Assembly: GCA_030544225.1 (NCBI GenBank)
Contig: CM060493.1
Span: 310,001 to 374,000, forward strand
Reading direction: 5' to 3'
DNA from: Skeletonema marinoi
Lineage: Eukaryota > Bacillariophyta > Thalassiosirophyceae > Thalassiosirales > Thalassiosiraceae
DNA length: 64,000 nt
Shown: positions 9,650 to 20,270 of the stretch, one piece after another
Layout: every line of letters begins with the position of its first letter
Numbering within the stretch: position 1 is the stretch's first letter
Translations under genes and position numbers: made by a program
Notes under the pieces: model-generated
Databases searched by the model: none
What the model saw: the letters and a program-made list of their open reading frames with translations, nothing else
Told to the model about the DNA's origin: nothing

Positions 9650-10815
9650 ATGATCTCATGGTAGGTCTCGATCTTTGAACACAAGAGTGGTCGGAAGTGA
9701 TGGTGGCGCACTTTTTGAGATGGGCGTCTCTGTCGTATCAAATTCATTATTTACTGATTCTCACCCATCTGATGCACCATGTTGCCGTAGTTACTATTGC
9801 CATATCTTGTCTTCTAGTGGTCCAATGACAATGATAAGTGGCGTTTTGAAAAGTGCTTGAGCTGCTCTATCGAGCAGGCTTATAACAAGCCTCACTGGAG
9901 CACTTTGAAGAACAGATTGCCTCGGTTAAAGAGGGGTTTAGAAAATGACCGACGACCTTAAAATCCAGCCGACGGCCGATTTTCAAACCTGAGCATGACG
10001 ATGACAATGAATTGCAGGCGCATCCACAATATGAACGGTGCTTCGTCCCCCGGGGGTCTCGCCTCAGAAACGCTTCGCTGAGCGCACTGTGTATAAAGCA
10101 GCGCATTACATGAAGTTGTCACGGGTGAGATCCAATGACAGTCGGTACATGTCACCATCCAATAATCACCACCATCATTATCATTCATTGGCTCTTATTT
10201 TCCCCCCTCCCTTCGGTCGGCTCGCTTCTGATACAGCAATCTACCAATCCACCAGCAGCAACAGCCTCTACTCCACCAATCTCTACTCTATCCACACTCC
10301 AGCAGTAGTTGTTGCTGTTAGGTGGAGTGTAGATTGGAGCAACAACAAAAACAACAATAACAACAATAGTGCCGACCGCAGCCAAGGCCAGTCAATGATG
10401 AGTCATACAGGAAGCAAGGAAGCGAGTTCGACCTGTGCCGGCAGTCAACATTTGCGAGTCCCACCGGTAGGGAGGACGAGCTGTGATGACTTACCCGCCT
10501 GCTCAGATGATGAAAAGATGCAACTTCGATAGATGCAGCAATAATGCCCAATGAAGAGTAGTGTGGACATGAATATGCATGAGGCATGCAAATAATCAAG
10601 GAAAAGTCTGAATAATTAACCACTTTCTCTTCAGGCAGTTTCAATGTGCTCAGACAGTCGGAGTTCTCCTATAGCTATCAGATTAAATAATCATGTTGGC
10701 ATGGGAAGAGTCTTCGTCAGATGAAAGCTGATGCTTGTTTCTAGCCAAAACTTCATGAATAATAATAAAAGTGTGGTTCTTCTTCGTCATTTTGTAACGT
10801 ATTATTGTTGGCATT
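9650..10815. repeat. Conserved array spacer, unit 2
   Basis: Second copy of the block at 4360-5618, with the same hairpin, GTATAAAG box (10091) and CAA-rich tracts. Near 10490 it lacks about 25 bp (around AAGCTCATGTTCTTACT) found in units 1, 3 and 5. No gene can be supported. Confidence 0.65.
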
Positions 10816-10985
10816 GTGAGATCTCTCCAGATGAAGGGGATAAGATCTTGTGATAAAGATGGGTAAGCTTTCTGCCTGAGAAAGCAAGCGTGAGAATCGT
10901 GTGGCGTGTGGCAGCTTTCTGAAAGAGCCTCCTTTCTCTGGCAACAAAAAAGATCCGCGGGCGGGAGCAAATGTTTGGAGATTGT

Positions 10986-11065
10986 TGCCCTCTTTTTACC
11001 GAATTAATGCGTTCAATCAACTATAATCTATTGCAGGGGCGGCCCGTCAGAGCGCTTTTCAGATC
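10986..11065 (+). promoter_or_regulatory. Left half of the LRR copy 3 leader, cut off by an insertion
   Basis: TTGCCCTCTTTTTACCGAATTAATGCG and the GTCAGAGCGCTTTTCAGATC block match the other LRR leaders. The continuation (TTGATGTGCTCTTTTTGACAG) is at 13495, 2.4 kb further on, so the leader was split. Confidence 0.6.
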
Positions 11066-12606
11066 TCACTGGGCATTCGCCACAGATGGTCGTGAGACTC
11101 GTGATGATTGAGCTGTGCCGGATGACGCGACAAGGGGCAATCATTCTGGCAGATCTGAGCAAGAGATTTGAATCCGATGTTGAAGATCTGACGTGGTAGA
11201 TTGGAGATGCGTATCTTCAATTCTTGCCAGCCGCAACGCCTTGCGTGCGGTGAGAGGGCCGTTTTTGAAATCTCACTTCAACCAAGTGAAGACTGCAATG
11301 CACGGCTCTTTGTAATAGAGAAGGGGACATTCCAAGCGTGGGCAGCTAACGTGATGATGCATCATCGTGTTCTTCTTTCGTTCCTTGGATTGTCGATAAC
11401 TTTTTTCGTTTTTTAGCGGGGGGGTTATTGCGTCCCATTTGAATTGCCTTCCGACGCCATTGGTTCCCTCAGCCACAGGGTGCATCGCCGGCAACGCCGT
11501 CATGTATACAGTGGGTTCGGGTCGGAGGAGAGTCGCCAGTTCTTCGTGTGCGTCTTCACTTGGTTTAAAGTGCGGGGGGCTGATGAGATCACTGAAAGCT
11601 CCCCATCAAGTCAGCGGTCGACTACGCTCACAACATGAAATTTAACTATCAGTTGTGTCATTTTTATTATTAATATACACCTACGTCGACCTATTGGTTG
11701 TGCCACTCCATCAATTATTGAGGATAATGTCTCCGAGATCCTCGCCTATCCCTAAGAGCCCATCCCCTCCTCTGCGCCCCACCGGCTGCATGGGGGGAAA
11801 ATTCTACGACATGGGAGTTCTGGGGGAGGTGTCTTAGTGAGTGGAAACGTCTACAGTTCCCGTCTACGTCTACATTTCACGTCTTCCCTTAAGAGTCCAT
11901 CCCCTCCTCTACGCAGCCTCCATCGCTCGACTGCTGTATGGGGGGAAAATACTACGCCATGGAAGTTCAGGGGAGGCATCTTTCTTAATCCATCATCAAC
12001 CAACACGATTATTTGTGTCGGTTTATTCAGTTCCTTGGACTGATAGCTGTTGAAAGCAGCACCCTTTTTACGAGGGGGTTTCTTGCCGGTAGCAAGCTAC
12101 ATGCAAGTTGTTTTCTTTTGGTCTACCATAGCTCGCCTATCTAATAACGCCGCACCTGCTGGGGTCTCTGGGTTTCACCTAATTATGGGTCCAAGTCGTA
12201 AAGAGAGATAGACTCTGCACGATGAGGACTTGTAGGCGGGTTTTATTCGTCGTGGCTATTGACGATTGGAACCCAGAGATAGCGTATTGAGTTTCCTGTG
12301 CGAGACCTTGCGCCATAGTCTACTGAGGAGTAGAATGTGCCGGTGGCATCGAGGGACACCTGAGAGGGCTGGTAGCTTGGTAGACTGCTGCAAAGCAGCA
12401 ACAAAAGATGATATTCTTTGCCGCTGTGGTAAGCCAAAGCAAGAGAAAGTTGGGATTTATTGCCTTACCGGGCATTATCTTATTTCTTTTGCTCCTTCTG
12501 GAGCCATACCCCCATTATTCGTAATAGCCTTTGTTAAGTATTAGTTGAGTTGTTAAAATGTCAATGTCCGAGCCGCATCACGAAGAAGATTCGGGAGCAA
12601 AGACCT
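11066..12606. repeat. Insertion copy 1 of a tandemly duplicated sequence, with an extra 0.67-kb segment
   Basis: Consists of R1 (11066-11408), a unique segment (11409-12082) and R2 (12083-12606). R1 and R2 recur almost identically, and without the unique segment, at 12607-13494. Short ORFs (e.g. 12578-12760 minus, with RISNLPRQIFNIGFKSLAQI) match no family I recognise. The unique segment carries a degenerate direct repeat of about 130 bp (11750-11840 and 11880-11990; core CCATCCCCTCCTCT and ATGGGGGGAAAA). Probably a mobile or captured sequence; terminal repeats are not evident. Confidence 0.6.
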
Positions 12607-13494
12607 CACTGGGCATTCGCCACAGATGGTCGTGAGACTCGTGATGATTGAGCTGTGCCGGATGACGCGACAAGGGGCAATCATTCTGGCAGATCTGAGC
12701 AAGAGATTTGAATCCGATGTTGAAGATCTGACGTGGTAGATTGGAGATGCGTATCTTCAATTCTTGCCAGCCGCAACGCCTTGCGTGCGGTGAGAGGGCC
12801 GTTTTTGAAATCTCACTTCAACCAAGTGAAGACTGCAATGCACGGCTCTTTGTAATAGAGAAGGGGACATTCCAAGCGTGGGCAGCTAACGTGATGATGC
12901 ATCATCGTGTTCTTCTTTCGTTCCTTGGATTGTCGATAACTTTTTTCGCCCACCCTCCCTCCCTGGGTTTCTTGCCGGTAGCAAGCTACATGCAAGTTGT
13001 TTTCTTTTGGTCTACCATAGCTCGCCTATCTAATAACGCCGCACCTGCTGGGGTCTCTGGGTTTCACCTAATTATGGGTCCAAGTCGTAAAGAGAGATAG
13101 ACTCTGCACGATGAGGACTTGTAGGCGGGTTTTATTCGTCGTGGCTATTGACGATTGGAACCCAGAGATAGCGTATTGAGTTTCCTGTGCGAGACCTTGC
13201 GCCATAGTCTACTGAGGAGTAGAATGTGCCGGTGGCATCGAGGGACACCTGAGAGGGCTGGTAGCTTGGTAGACTGCTGCAAAGCAGCAACAAAAGATGA
13301 TATTCTTTGCCGCTGTGGTAAGCCAAAGCAAGAGAAAGTTGGGATTTATTGCCTTACCGGGCATTATCTTATTTCTTTTGCTCCTTCTGGAGCCATACCC
13401 CCATTATTCGTAATAGCCTTTGTTAAGTATTAGTTGAGTTGTTAAAATGTCAATGTCCGAGCCGCATCACGAAGAAGATTCGGGAGCAAAGACC
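12607..13494. repeat. Insertion copy 2 (direct repeat of 11066-12606 without its middle)
   Basis: 12607-12948 repeats R1 and 12965-13494 repeats R2, joined by a short C/T-rich linker (CCCACCCTCCCTCCCT). The boundaries TCACTGGGCATTCGCC and GGAGCAAAGACC are the same in both copies. The near-identity of the copies indicates a recent tandem duplication or an assembly artefact. Confidence 0.7.
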
Positions 13495-13557
13495 TTGATG
13501 TGCTCTTTTTGACAGCGAGGCAGGAGACGTGGTGGCGATACCCTCTTCCGTGCCTTC

Positions 13558-14445
13558 ATGATGATGGCGGCCGACGAAGAATGGTACACGTGTACCGGTG
13601 GGCGGATTCCTCCTGATGTAACTTGTGTCCGCATTCATGAATCCGTCACAGTCATTCCTGCAGCGGTATTTGATGGAAATCGTCACATCGAAGAATTAGA
13701 ATGTCATGATCGTGTCAAAACAGTTAAAGAATGGGCATTCGCTAGATGCCGTTCTTTGAGACGAGTAATCATGCCGGGCGTCGAAGTTATTGAGGGGTAT
13801 GCATTCAACAACTGTGAAGCCCTGACGGATGTTGAATGTGGCAAGCTGGAAATAATTAAAGAGAGTGCATTCGCTGGCTGCAAATCTTTGAGGAGCATCA
13901 TCCTGCCATCCGCCAAGATCGTTGAGGTGTGCGTATTCTCTCGTTGCAAATCCCTGACGAGCGTAATATTTGGTAAGGAGCTGGAAAGAATTGGAAGGGC
14001 GTCATTCTATGAATGCACCTCTCTGGAACGAATTGCCATCCCATTGAAAGATGGCATGATTGCTGCTGATAATACATTCCGAGGATGTGAAAGTTTGAAG
14101 CAAGTTAATCTGGTTGAGGGAGCAGTACTGCGTGACACTATCGACGCTTTACTATTGGATGAATGGAGAAATGACATGAAGGATGAAATTGGTGCAATCA
14201 ATCAGATACTTCCCGATACACCTGCTGGGTCTTGTTATAATTTTGAAGTGGGGGGGAAAGCCCAAGCAGTGCGAATGTGGATTAGAACAGTTCTCCGCAA
14301 AATTATTCACTGCAAAGCACAGCATCGCAGCTATTTGAACGAGGCTGCTGCTGCACTCCAGCTTGATTTACCAAACGATATAGTGAATAAGAATGTCCTC
14401 CCTTTCCTCGAATTGCCATCATACACGTTTGAGGGAGAGGATTAG
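13558..14445 (+). CDS. BspA-like LRR protein, copy 3 (intact reference copy)
   Basis: An open frame of 295 residues. Layout: N-terminal cap MMMAADEEWYTCTGG (1-15); VTCVRIHESVTVIP (22-35); then about six LRRs of the LRR_5/BspA class, each of the form V...AF..C.SL..V..., to about residue 165; an ITIPLKDG-type repeat (residues ERIAIPLKDG); and a helical C-terminal domain (LLLDEWRNDMKDEI; VRMWIRTVL; AQHRSYLNEA; LPNDIVNKNVLPFLELPS). BspA-type LRRs usually bind proteins; no enzyme motif, signal peptide or membrane helix is present. The C-terminal LPNDIV...LPFL resembles the first half of an F-box (inference). Its leader is interrupted by the 2.4-kb insertion at 11066-13494, so expression may be changed. 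Confidence 0.88.
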   Translation: MMMAADEEWYTCTGGRIPPDVTCVRIHESVTVIPAAVFDGNRHIEELECHDRVKTVKEWAFARCRSLRRVIMPGVEVIEGYAFNNCEALTDVECGKLEIIKESAFAGCKSLRSIILPSAKIVEVCVFSRCKSLTSVIFGKELERIGRASFYECTSLERIAIPLKDGMIAADNTFRGCESLKQVNLVEGAVLRDTIDALLLDEWRNDMKDEIGAINQILPDTPAGSCYNFEVGGKAQAVRMWIRTVLRKIIHCKAQHRSYLNEAAAALQLDLPNDIVNKNVLPFLELPSYTFEGED

Positions 14446-14650
14446 GAGAGGAGCAAGAAGATGGTGATTATTGTGAGGTGTTAAAGAATGTCATTCCTTT
14501 CTTCAATACCAACATACACGTTTGAAGAGAAGGATCACGAAGATACAATAGATGAAAAAGACTATAGTGGCGATGTTGATGATTTTTCCAATGCTTTTGA
14601 AGCAATCATACACGGAAGGTGAGTCAAGGATTTAGATTAGGACAATAAGA
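14446..14650 (+). other. Decayed C-terminal extension downstream of LRR copy 3
   Basis: In shifted frames this reads KNVIPFF, TYTFEEKDHEDTIDEK and DYSGDVDDFSNAFEAIIHG, a relic of a longer acidic C terminus. Compare the acidic tail of the intact copy at 56782-57762. It is followed by the conserved spacer at 14715-15095. Confidence 0.5.
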
Positions 14651-14714
14651 GAAGTAATTTGAGGAGACATGAGCCATTGGGGAAGGAACAGCACTTCTAC
14701 ATTCCACAGCGTCA

Positions 14715-15095
14715 TCGTTCAATAGCCATATAGCACGCACTTAGGTAGTTATAATAATATAGTAAACAAATAGCCCGATCCACCATCGAATTCATTCTCC
14801 CACCCACCCTTACTTCTTTCTTACACATAGCCAAACAGTAGCACCAACGCAACAAATACACTCGTGAACATACTCTCTCTTGTCCCACGACGCAACAAAT
14901 ATACAAATAGCACAATACAATAAACGTGATTGATTGACATCATCAACTGCAGATGTCCCCAATTCTTTCTCTTCCTTCTACGACTAGTGGAATATCGAAT
15001 GTCAGTATCGAATAGCATGATGACCTCGCTTTAAGATAAGATCGCTTCTCATTACAATGCCATATTCCTCCACGTAGCAACCAGTGTCTTCATTC
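14715..15095. repeat. Conserved spacer between convergent genes, unit 3
   Basis: Same blocks as at 2590-2975 and 7790-8160, in the same order. No gene is seen. Confidence 0.7.
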
Positions 15096-15098
15096 CAA

Positions 15099-16417
15099 TT
15101 ACTCTCTACGGCCTTCCATTGCTGAAGCTTCGCTCAACCTCCTCTTCTTGTTACTCCCTTCACCACTTGCACCAACACCCTCGACCAAAATGTTGAAATG
15201 ACGCTTACAATACCCACCCTTCTGCGTCACATTACTACAATGCGGCGCATTACAAAATCGATACTTGACTTTACCACCATGCTTCATGCATAGGCCACCC
15301 ACTTTGGCTTGTTTGGTGCATTGGGATATGGAGCACTTTTTCTTCTTGGAGGACTGTGATTTGAATGGAATGGTGGTGTTGGTATTGGATGTGATGGGAC
15401 GTTTGCTTGTAGTAGCAGTGGCAGTGGTGGGCACGGCTTCTTGTTGTGCGTTGGGGGGTTGTTCACGAGCCTGATGCTGCAGGTGTCGCTGCTGTGATTG
15501 CTGTTCATTGTGAACAACGTTAGTTGTGATAACATCTTGACGTTCTTCATCTTGAGCCTGTTGTTGCTGCTGCTCTTGTCCAGCAGTATCAGCAAGAGCA
15601 AGAGTAGGTACTGTGAAATGGTCATTGAAAGTGAAGAATAATCGTGTTAGAGAGAATCTTGACGGCATGATTGATGATTAGCATACATCCATCCATCAAA
15701 GTGCAACAACTTACCACCACTCTCACCAACAACAAGGCTAACACCCACATGCCTAGCACAAACACCCTCCTTCCCCACCGGACGACTCTTACACCCACCC
15801 ACCAAACACCGCTTATACTCCTTCACGGCCCCATGTCGAATGCACACACCACCCTTTTGAGCATACTTGGTACAATCGGGGATGGAACAGGTGCGAACCC
15901 GTGCTCCGTGGCGTGCGCAGACTCCTTGGTTCATGACGCGGTTGGGGCAGGAGGGGTGGGAGCATTGTGGTTTGCGATATTTCTTCTTCTTGGCCGTGGC
16001 GGCGGTGGATGATGAAGAAGAGTCTTGACGTGCAATATCAATCGTAGACGACGTAGCATCGGCTGATTGCTTCAACTCTCCACACGGCTGCTGACCATTA
16101 ACATCATCGCCCTCGCTCATCATGTTCTTCTTCGCAGCGGCAGTAAACCGCTTCTTGATCGGCAGCGCAAAAGGATTCATACATCCTCTCTTACCACCAC
16201 CACCCGCACCACCACTCCCCTGAGTCTTCATCCTGGGAGGAGCCGTACTATTCTGAATAGTGGGCAAAGCCGCAAACGGAATATCATCGACTAGTTCTAT
16301 CGTAAAGGGGGGCGTTACTGTGGGCGTGGAGCTGGCGGAAGAAGTGGCGTGAAAGATGTCGGATGCGATTCTGGAGGAGGTGGGCCAGCATTTGGTCATG
16401 AAGGTGTTGTTGTTCAT
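15099..16417 (-). CDS. WRKY19-like zinc-finger protein, copy C (short N terminus)
   Basis: Exons 16417-15715 and 15610-15099 with a 103-bp intron (GTAAGT donor, TTTCACAG acceptor, phase 1) give about 404 residues and all five fingers. The frame upstream of MNNNTFMTK is still open but has no ATG. The MMP start used in copies A and B is present here too, but a one-base shift near CAGCAAGATGTCC puts it out of frame. The protein therefore either starts at 16417 or has lost its N terminus. Fingers, linker and ALPIKKR are intact. Confidence 0.75.
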
Positions 16418-16609
16418 TGATGATGATGGCTGAGCAGCATTTGATGATGTTGATGGACATCTTGCTGCTGAGTAATTGGCATCATGCCTAATGACACATG
16501 ATGTGCACCATCAGAAGAGGCGTCATCAGAGCGAAGACGGCGGCATCATCATTGATGGCTGCAGGCTGCTTCTTCTTGTTGCTAGCCTTGCTGGGCGGCA
16601 GAGAATGAT

Positions 16610-17635
16610 CTCATGGTGCGTGGTCGGAAGTGATGGTGGCGCACTTTTTGAGATGGTCGCTCGTCGATCAAATTCATTATTTACTGATTCTCACCAATAA
16701 TCTGATTCTGATGCACCATGGCATGATGTTGCCGTTACTATTGCCATATCTTGTCTTCTAGGTGGCCCAATGACGATGATAAGTGGCGTTTTGAAAAGTG
16801 CTGAAGCTGCTCTATTGATTGTGCGTACAATCAGCCTTACTGGAGCACTTTGAAGAACAGAAGATTGCCTCGGTTAAAAAGGGGTTTAGAAAGTGACCAA
16901 CAGCCTTCAAATCCAGCCGACCGATAGCCGACAGCGATTTTCAAACCAGAGCATGACAATTAATTACGGCGCATCCACCATAGAAACGGTGCTTCGCCCG
17001 GGGGGCTCGCCTCAGAAACGCTTCACTGAGCAATTTGTGTATAAAGCAGATTATAGCCCCTCCCTTCGGTATGCTCGCTTCTGACACAGCAATCTACCAA
17101 TCCACAAGCAGTAACAGCCTCTACACCACCAATCTCTTCTCTATCCACACTCCAGCAGTAGCTGTTGCTGTTTGGTGGAGTGTAGATTGGAGCAACAACA
17201 ACAATAGTGCCGACCGCAGCCAAGGCCAGTCAATGATGAGTCATAAAGGAAGCGAGTTCGACCTGTGCCGGCAGTCAACATTTGCGAGTCCTCCCTAGCT
17301 GTGATGATTCAACAAACAAGCTCATGTTCTTGCTTACCCGCCAGCTCAGATGATGAAAAGATGCAACTTCGATAGATGCAGCAATAATGCCCAATGAAGA
17401 GTAGTGTGCACATGCAATAATCAAGGAAGTCTGGAAAATTAACCACTTTCTCTTCAGGCAGTTTCAATCACACAGTCGGAGTTCTCCTGTAGCTATATAT
17501 CAGATTGAATCATGTTGTCATGGGAAGAGTCTTTGTCAGATGAAAGCTGATGGTTGTTTCTAGCCAAAACTTCATGAATATTAATAAAAGCGTGGTTCTT
17601 CTTCGTCATGTTGTAACGTATTATTGTTGGCATTT
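16610..17635. repeat. Conserved array spacer, unit 3
   Basis: Third copy of the spacer (hairpin, GTATAAAG at 17039, CAA tracts, GCCGGCAGTCAACATTTGC), somewhat shorter than in units 1 and 2. No gene is seen. Confidence 0.6.
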
Positions 17636-17689
17636 GGCTCTCCAGATGAAGGTGATAATGATAAGCTCTTGTCATTCTGGCTTCCAATC

Positions 17690-17863
17690 GCCTACATAAT
17701 ATGCTAATGTAAAAGTGGGGCGGCCGTCAGAGCGCTTTTCAGAGATCTTGAGTCTTGAGTGCTCTTTGCTCTTTTTGCCAGCGAGGCGACGTACCTTGCA
17801 TCCTCTTGCATCGCACGGAGATCGCACGGCATCGCATCATAATAATATCATACTCATGCCTGC
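17690..17863 (+). promoter_or_regulatory. 5' leader of LRR copy 4
   Basis: GGGGCGGCCGTCAGAGCGC and GAGTGCTCTTTGCTCTTTTTG correspond to the family leader; the CCCTCTTTTTACC block is missing. It ends in a stretch with ATCGCA repeats before the ATG at 17864. Confidence 0.45.
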
Positions 17864-18811
17864 ATGATGATGGCGGCCGACGGATGGCACGTTTATAACG
17901 GCCAGGAAGCTGTTCCTCATGGTGTAACTCGTGTCCGCATCCATGAATCCCTCACAGTCATTCCGGAAGATGCATTTCAATGGAATCGATACATCGAAGA
18001 ATTGGAATGTCATTTTGGTGTCAAATCAGTTGGAGGATGGGCATTCGCTGGCTGCCCTTCTTTGAGAATAGTAATCATGCGAGGCGTCGAAGTTGTTGAG
18101 GATGAGGCATTCCAATATTGTGGAGCCCTGACAGATGTTGAATGTGATAAGCTGGAAGCAATTGAAAGAGGTGCATTCCGTGGCTGTGATTCTTTGACGA
18201 GCATCAATCTGCCATCCGCCGAGTTCGTTGAATGGGGTGCATTCACTGGTTGTACAGCCCTGACGAACGTCAAATTTGGTAAGGAGCTGGAATCAATTGG
18301 AAGGGCGGCATTCTATCGCTGCAAATCTTTGGAGCGCATCACCATCCCATTGAAAGATAACATCATTACTGCTGACGATACATTCCAAATGTGTGAAAAT
18401 TTGAAGCACGTTGATCTGGTTGAGGGGGAACAACTGCGTGACACCATCGACGCTTTACTATTGGAAGAATGGAGAAATGACATGGATGTAGAAATTGTTG
18501 CAATCAATAATATTCTCTCTACTACACATGCTGGAAATCTTGATGATGGGGGGGGAAAGGCCGAAGCAGTGCAATTGTGGATTAGATCAGTTCTCCACAA
18601 AATTATTGACTACAAAGCACAGCATCGCAGCTTATTGAACGAGGTGGCTTCACTCCAGCAAGCTTTTCCAAAAGATCTCGTACTCAATAATATCCTCCCA
18701 TTTCTCGAATTGCCATCACACACGTTTGAAGGGGAGGTTTACGGAGAGGAAGAGGAGGAAGGCGATGTCAACGAATTCTGTAGATCTGTTGCTGTGATGA
18801 AGATTTCTTGA
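17864..18811 (+). CDS. BspA-like LRR protein, copy 4
   Basis: An open frame of 315 residues beginning MMMAADGWHVYNGQE. It has the full set of LRRs (AFAGCPSL, AFQYCGAL, AFRGCDSL, AFTGCTAL, AFYRCKSL) and the helical C terminus with FPKDLVLNNILPFLELPSHTF. It ends in an acidic tail (EVYGEEEEEGDVNEF). The residues around each AF differ strongly from the other copies while the framework is unchanged. Its expected convergent zinc-finger partner is missing: the downstream sequence is unrelated until 19594. Confidence 0.87.
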   Translation: MMMAADGWHVYNGQEAVPHGVTRVRIHESLTVIPEDAFQWNRYIEELECHFGVKSVGGWAFAGCPSLRIVIMRGVEVVEDEAFQYCGALTDVECDKLEAIERGAFRGCDSLTSINLPSAEFVEWGAFTGCTALTNVKFGKELESIGRAAFYRCKSLERITIPLKDNIITADDTFQMCENLKHVDLVEGEQLRDTIDALLLEEWRNDMDVEIVAINNILSTTHAGNLDDGGGKAEAVQLWIRSVLHKIIDYKAQHRSLLNEVASLQQAFPKDLVLNNILPFLELPSHTFEGEVYGEEEEEGDVNEFCRSVAVMKIS

Positions 18812-19590
18812 TTTGCCCGACTCTCTATCTCTAATCAATTCCTCCTGGAAGGGGGCGGTGTATGATATGCCTTATCTTAAGCATTCATCATATCAAGAAA
18901 TAAGTTTAGAAGTCTAACTACGAAGTCGCACATAATAACTTTATTCCACCTCGAGGTAGCTTATTCTGTTTCGATTCATCGCTGGTTCTGATGTGGTTTA
19001 GAAACTGCTCATTCATCTCATCATGAAAATTGATGCATTATATCGTTGCCCATCCAGCGGGGGTGCTTCAATGGAGCACTTCCTTATCAAACTCGGTCGA
19101 TCACGCCAACCAACCCTTTGATGAATCGTTTCAACTTTACGAGATCATTGGATTACCAGCAGTTGGGTAAAATCGATTTGGGAAAAAGTAGATAATTACA
19201 GATACAATGCGGTGTTGGACAATATTATCGACCTACCCTTCCCAAGAGTTGGTAATAAATGGCTCATGTGTCATGTGTGTCTTAGAAGATCTTGGATATA
19301 ATCAGCAGGAATTACGGAGAATGAATGGGGTACGTTTACACCAGCAAGTGCTGTTCTTATCAGACGTGCTCTGCGTCTGGGGTAAGAAGATCGATCCCAG
19401 AGTACGGACGATGAACACGGTCCACTCTCATTTTCCATGTGAAGAACCAATGTTGGAGGGAGAGGGTACATAACTCAGAACTAAGAAGCACAGTCCACGT
19501 AGTAGCATTTACCAGGGGATACTGGATTTTCTAATATTATATGAGCAGGAGGAATATATACCATGCACCTCTAAGTGATGGTGAGATGAG
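18812..19590. other. Unit 4 region lacking the zinc-finger gene; holds a broken retroelement-like fragment
   Basis: The sequence does not resemble the spacer of other units. A piece of about 0.4 kb (about 19080-19475, plus) has a coding-like stretch, RRMNGVRLHQQVLFLSDVL, that recalls ORFs of diatom retroelements (from memory; no search was possible). It is broken and short; family and age cannot be fixed. The rest shows nothing recognisable. Confidence 0.35.
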
Positions 19591-19593
19591 AGA

Positions 19594-20040
19594 CTAGGCA
19601 CGCTGGGAAAACGAGCTCAGTGTGTTACTTTCCTGCTGAGTTGGCATTGCTGATGACACATCATGATGTGCACCATTATAAGCAGATGAGGCGGCGGCGG
19701 CTGCATGTAAATGCTGCTTCTTGTTGTTGGCGTTGCCCTTGCTGGTCATCGGAGAATGATCTCGATCTTTGGACACAAGACATCTACAAGACATTATAGT
19801 CATGAATGTGTTGTTGTTCATTAATGATGGCTGAGCAGCATTTGATGATGTTGATGCCTGCTGAGTAGTTGGCATGCCTGATGACACATGATGTGCACCA
19901 TCAGAAGAGGTAGCGGCGGCATCATTATTGATGGCTGAAGGCTGGTTCTTGTTGTTGTTAGCGTTAGCCTTGCGAGGTGAAGGATAACAAGAGTGGTCGG
20001 TGGTCGGAAGTGATGGTGGCGCATTTGTTGAGACGGGCGT
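19594..20040 (-). pseudogene. Remnant of zinc-finger gene D (N-terminal coding part only, duplicated)
   Basis: Minus-strand text matches the N-terminal exon of the zinc-finger family: MPTTQQASTSSNAAQPSLMN and NNTFMT, then a jump to a second, partial N-terminal copy with DHSPMTSKGNANNKKQH and GAHHDVSSAMPTQQ. All fingers and the intron are gone. A larger deletion and a local duplication therefore removed most of the partner of LRR copy 4. Confidence 0.65.
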
Positions 20041-20099
20041 CTCTGTCTATATTTCCAGAGATGAAAGTGCAAAAAGGCGGGAGCAAATATTTGGAGATT

Positions 20100-20270
20100 T
20101 TGGCCCTCTTTTTACCGAATTAATGCTTGAAATCGCCTATAATCTACTGCAGGGGCGGCCCGTCAGAGCGCTTTTCAGATCTTGAGTGCTCTTTTCTCTT
20201 TTTGACAGCGAGGAGCGAGGAGACGTGGTGGCGATACATTGCATCATAATAATATCATACTCATGCCTTC
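20100..20270 (+). promoter_or_regulatory. 5' leader of LRR copy 5
   Basis: TGGCCCTCTTTTTACCGAAT, GGGGCGGCCCGTCAGAGCGC and CTTGAGTGCTCTTTTCTC: the standard module, ending just before the ATG at 20271. Confidence 0.5.

Noticed and set aside
11201-13100. Duplicated ORFs (71 and 119 codons) starting MEMRIFNSCQPQ as a real gene
   Set aside because: They lie in a tandem duplication, diverge at the end only because of the inserted middle segment, and match no family. No splice or promoter support.
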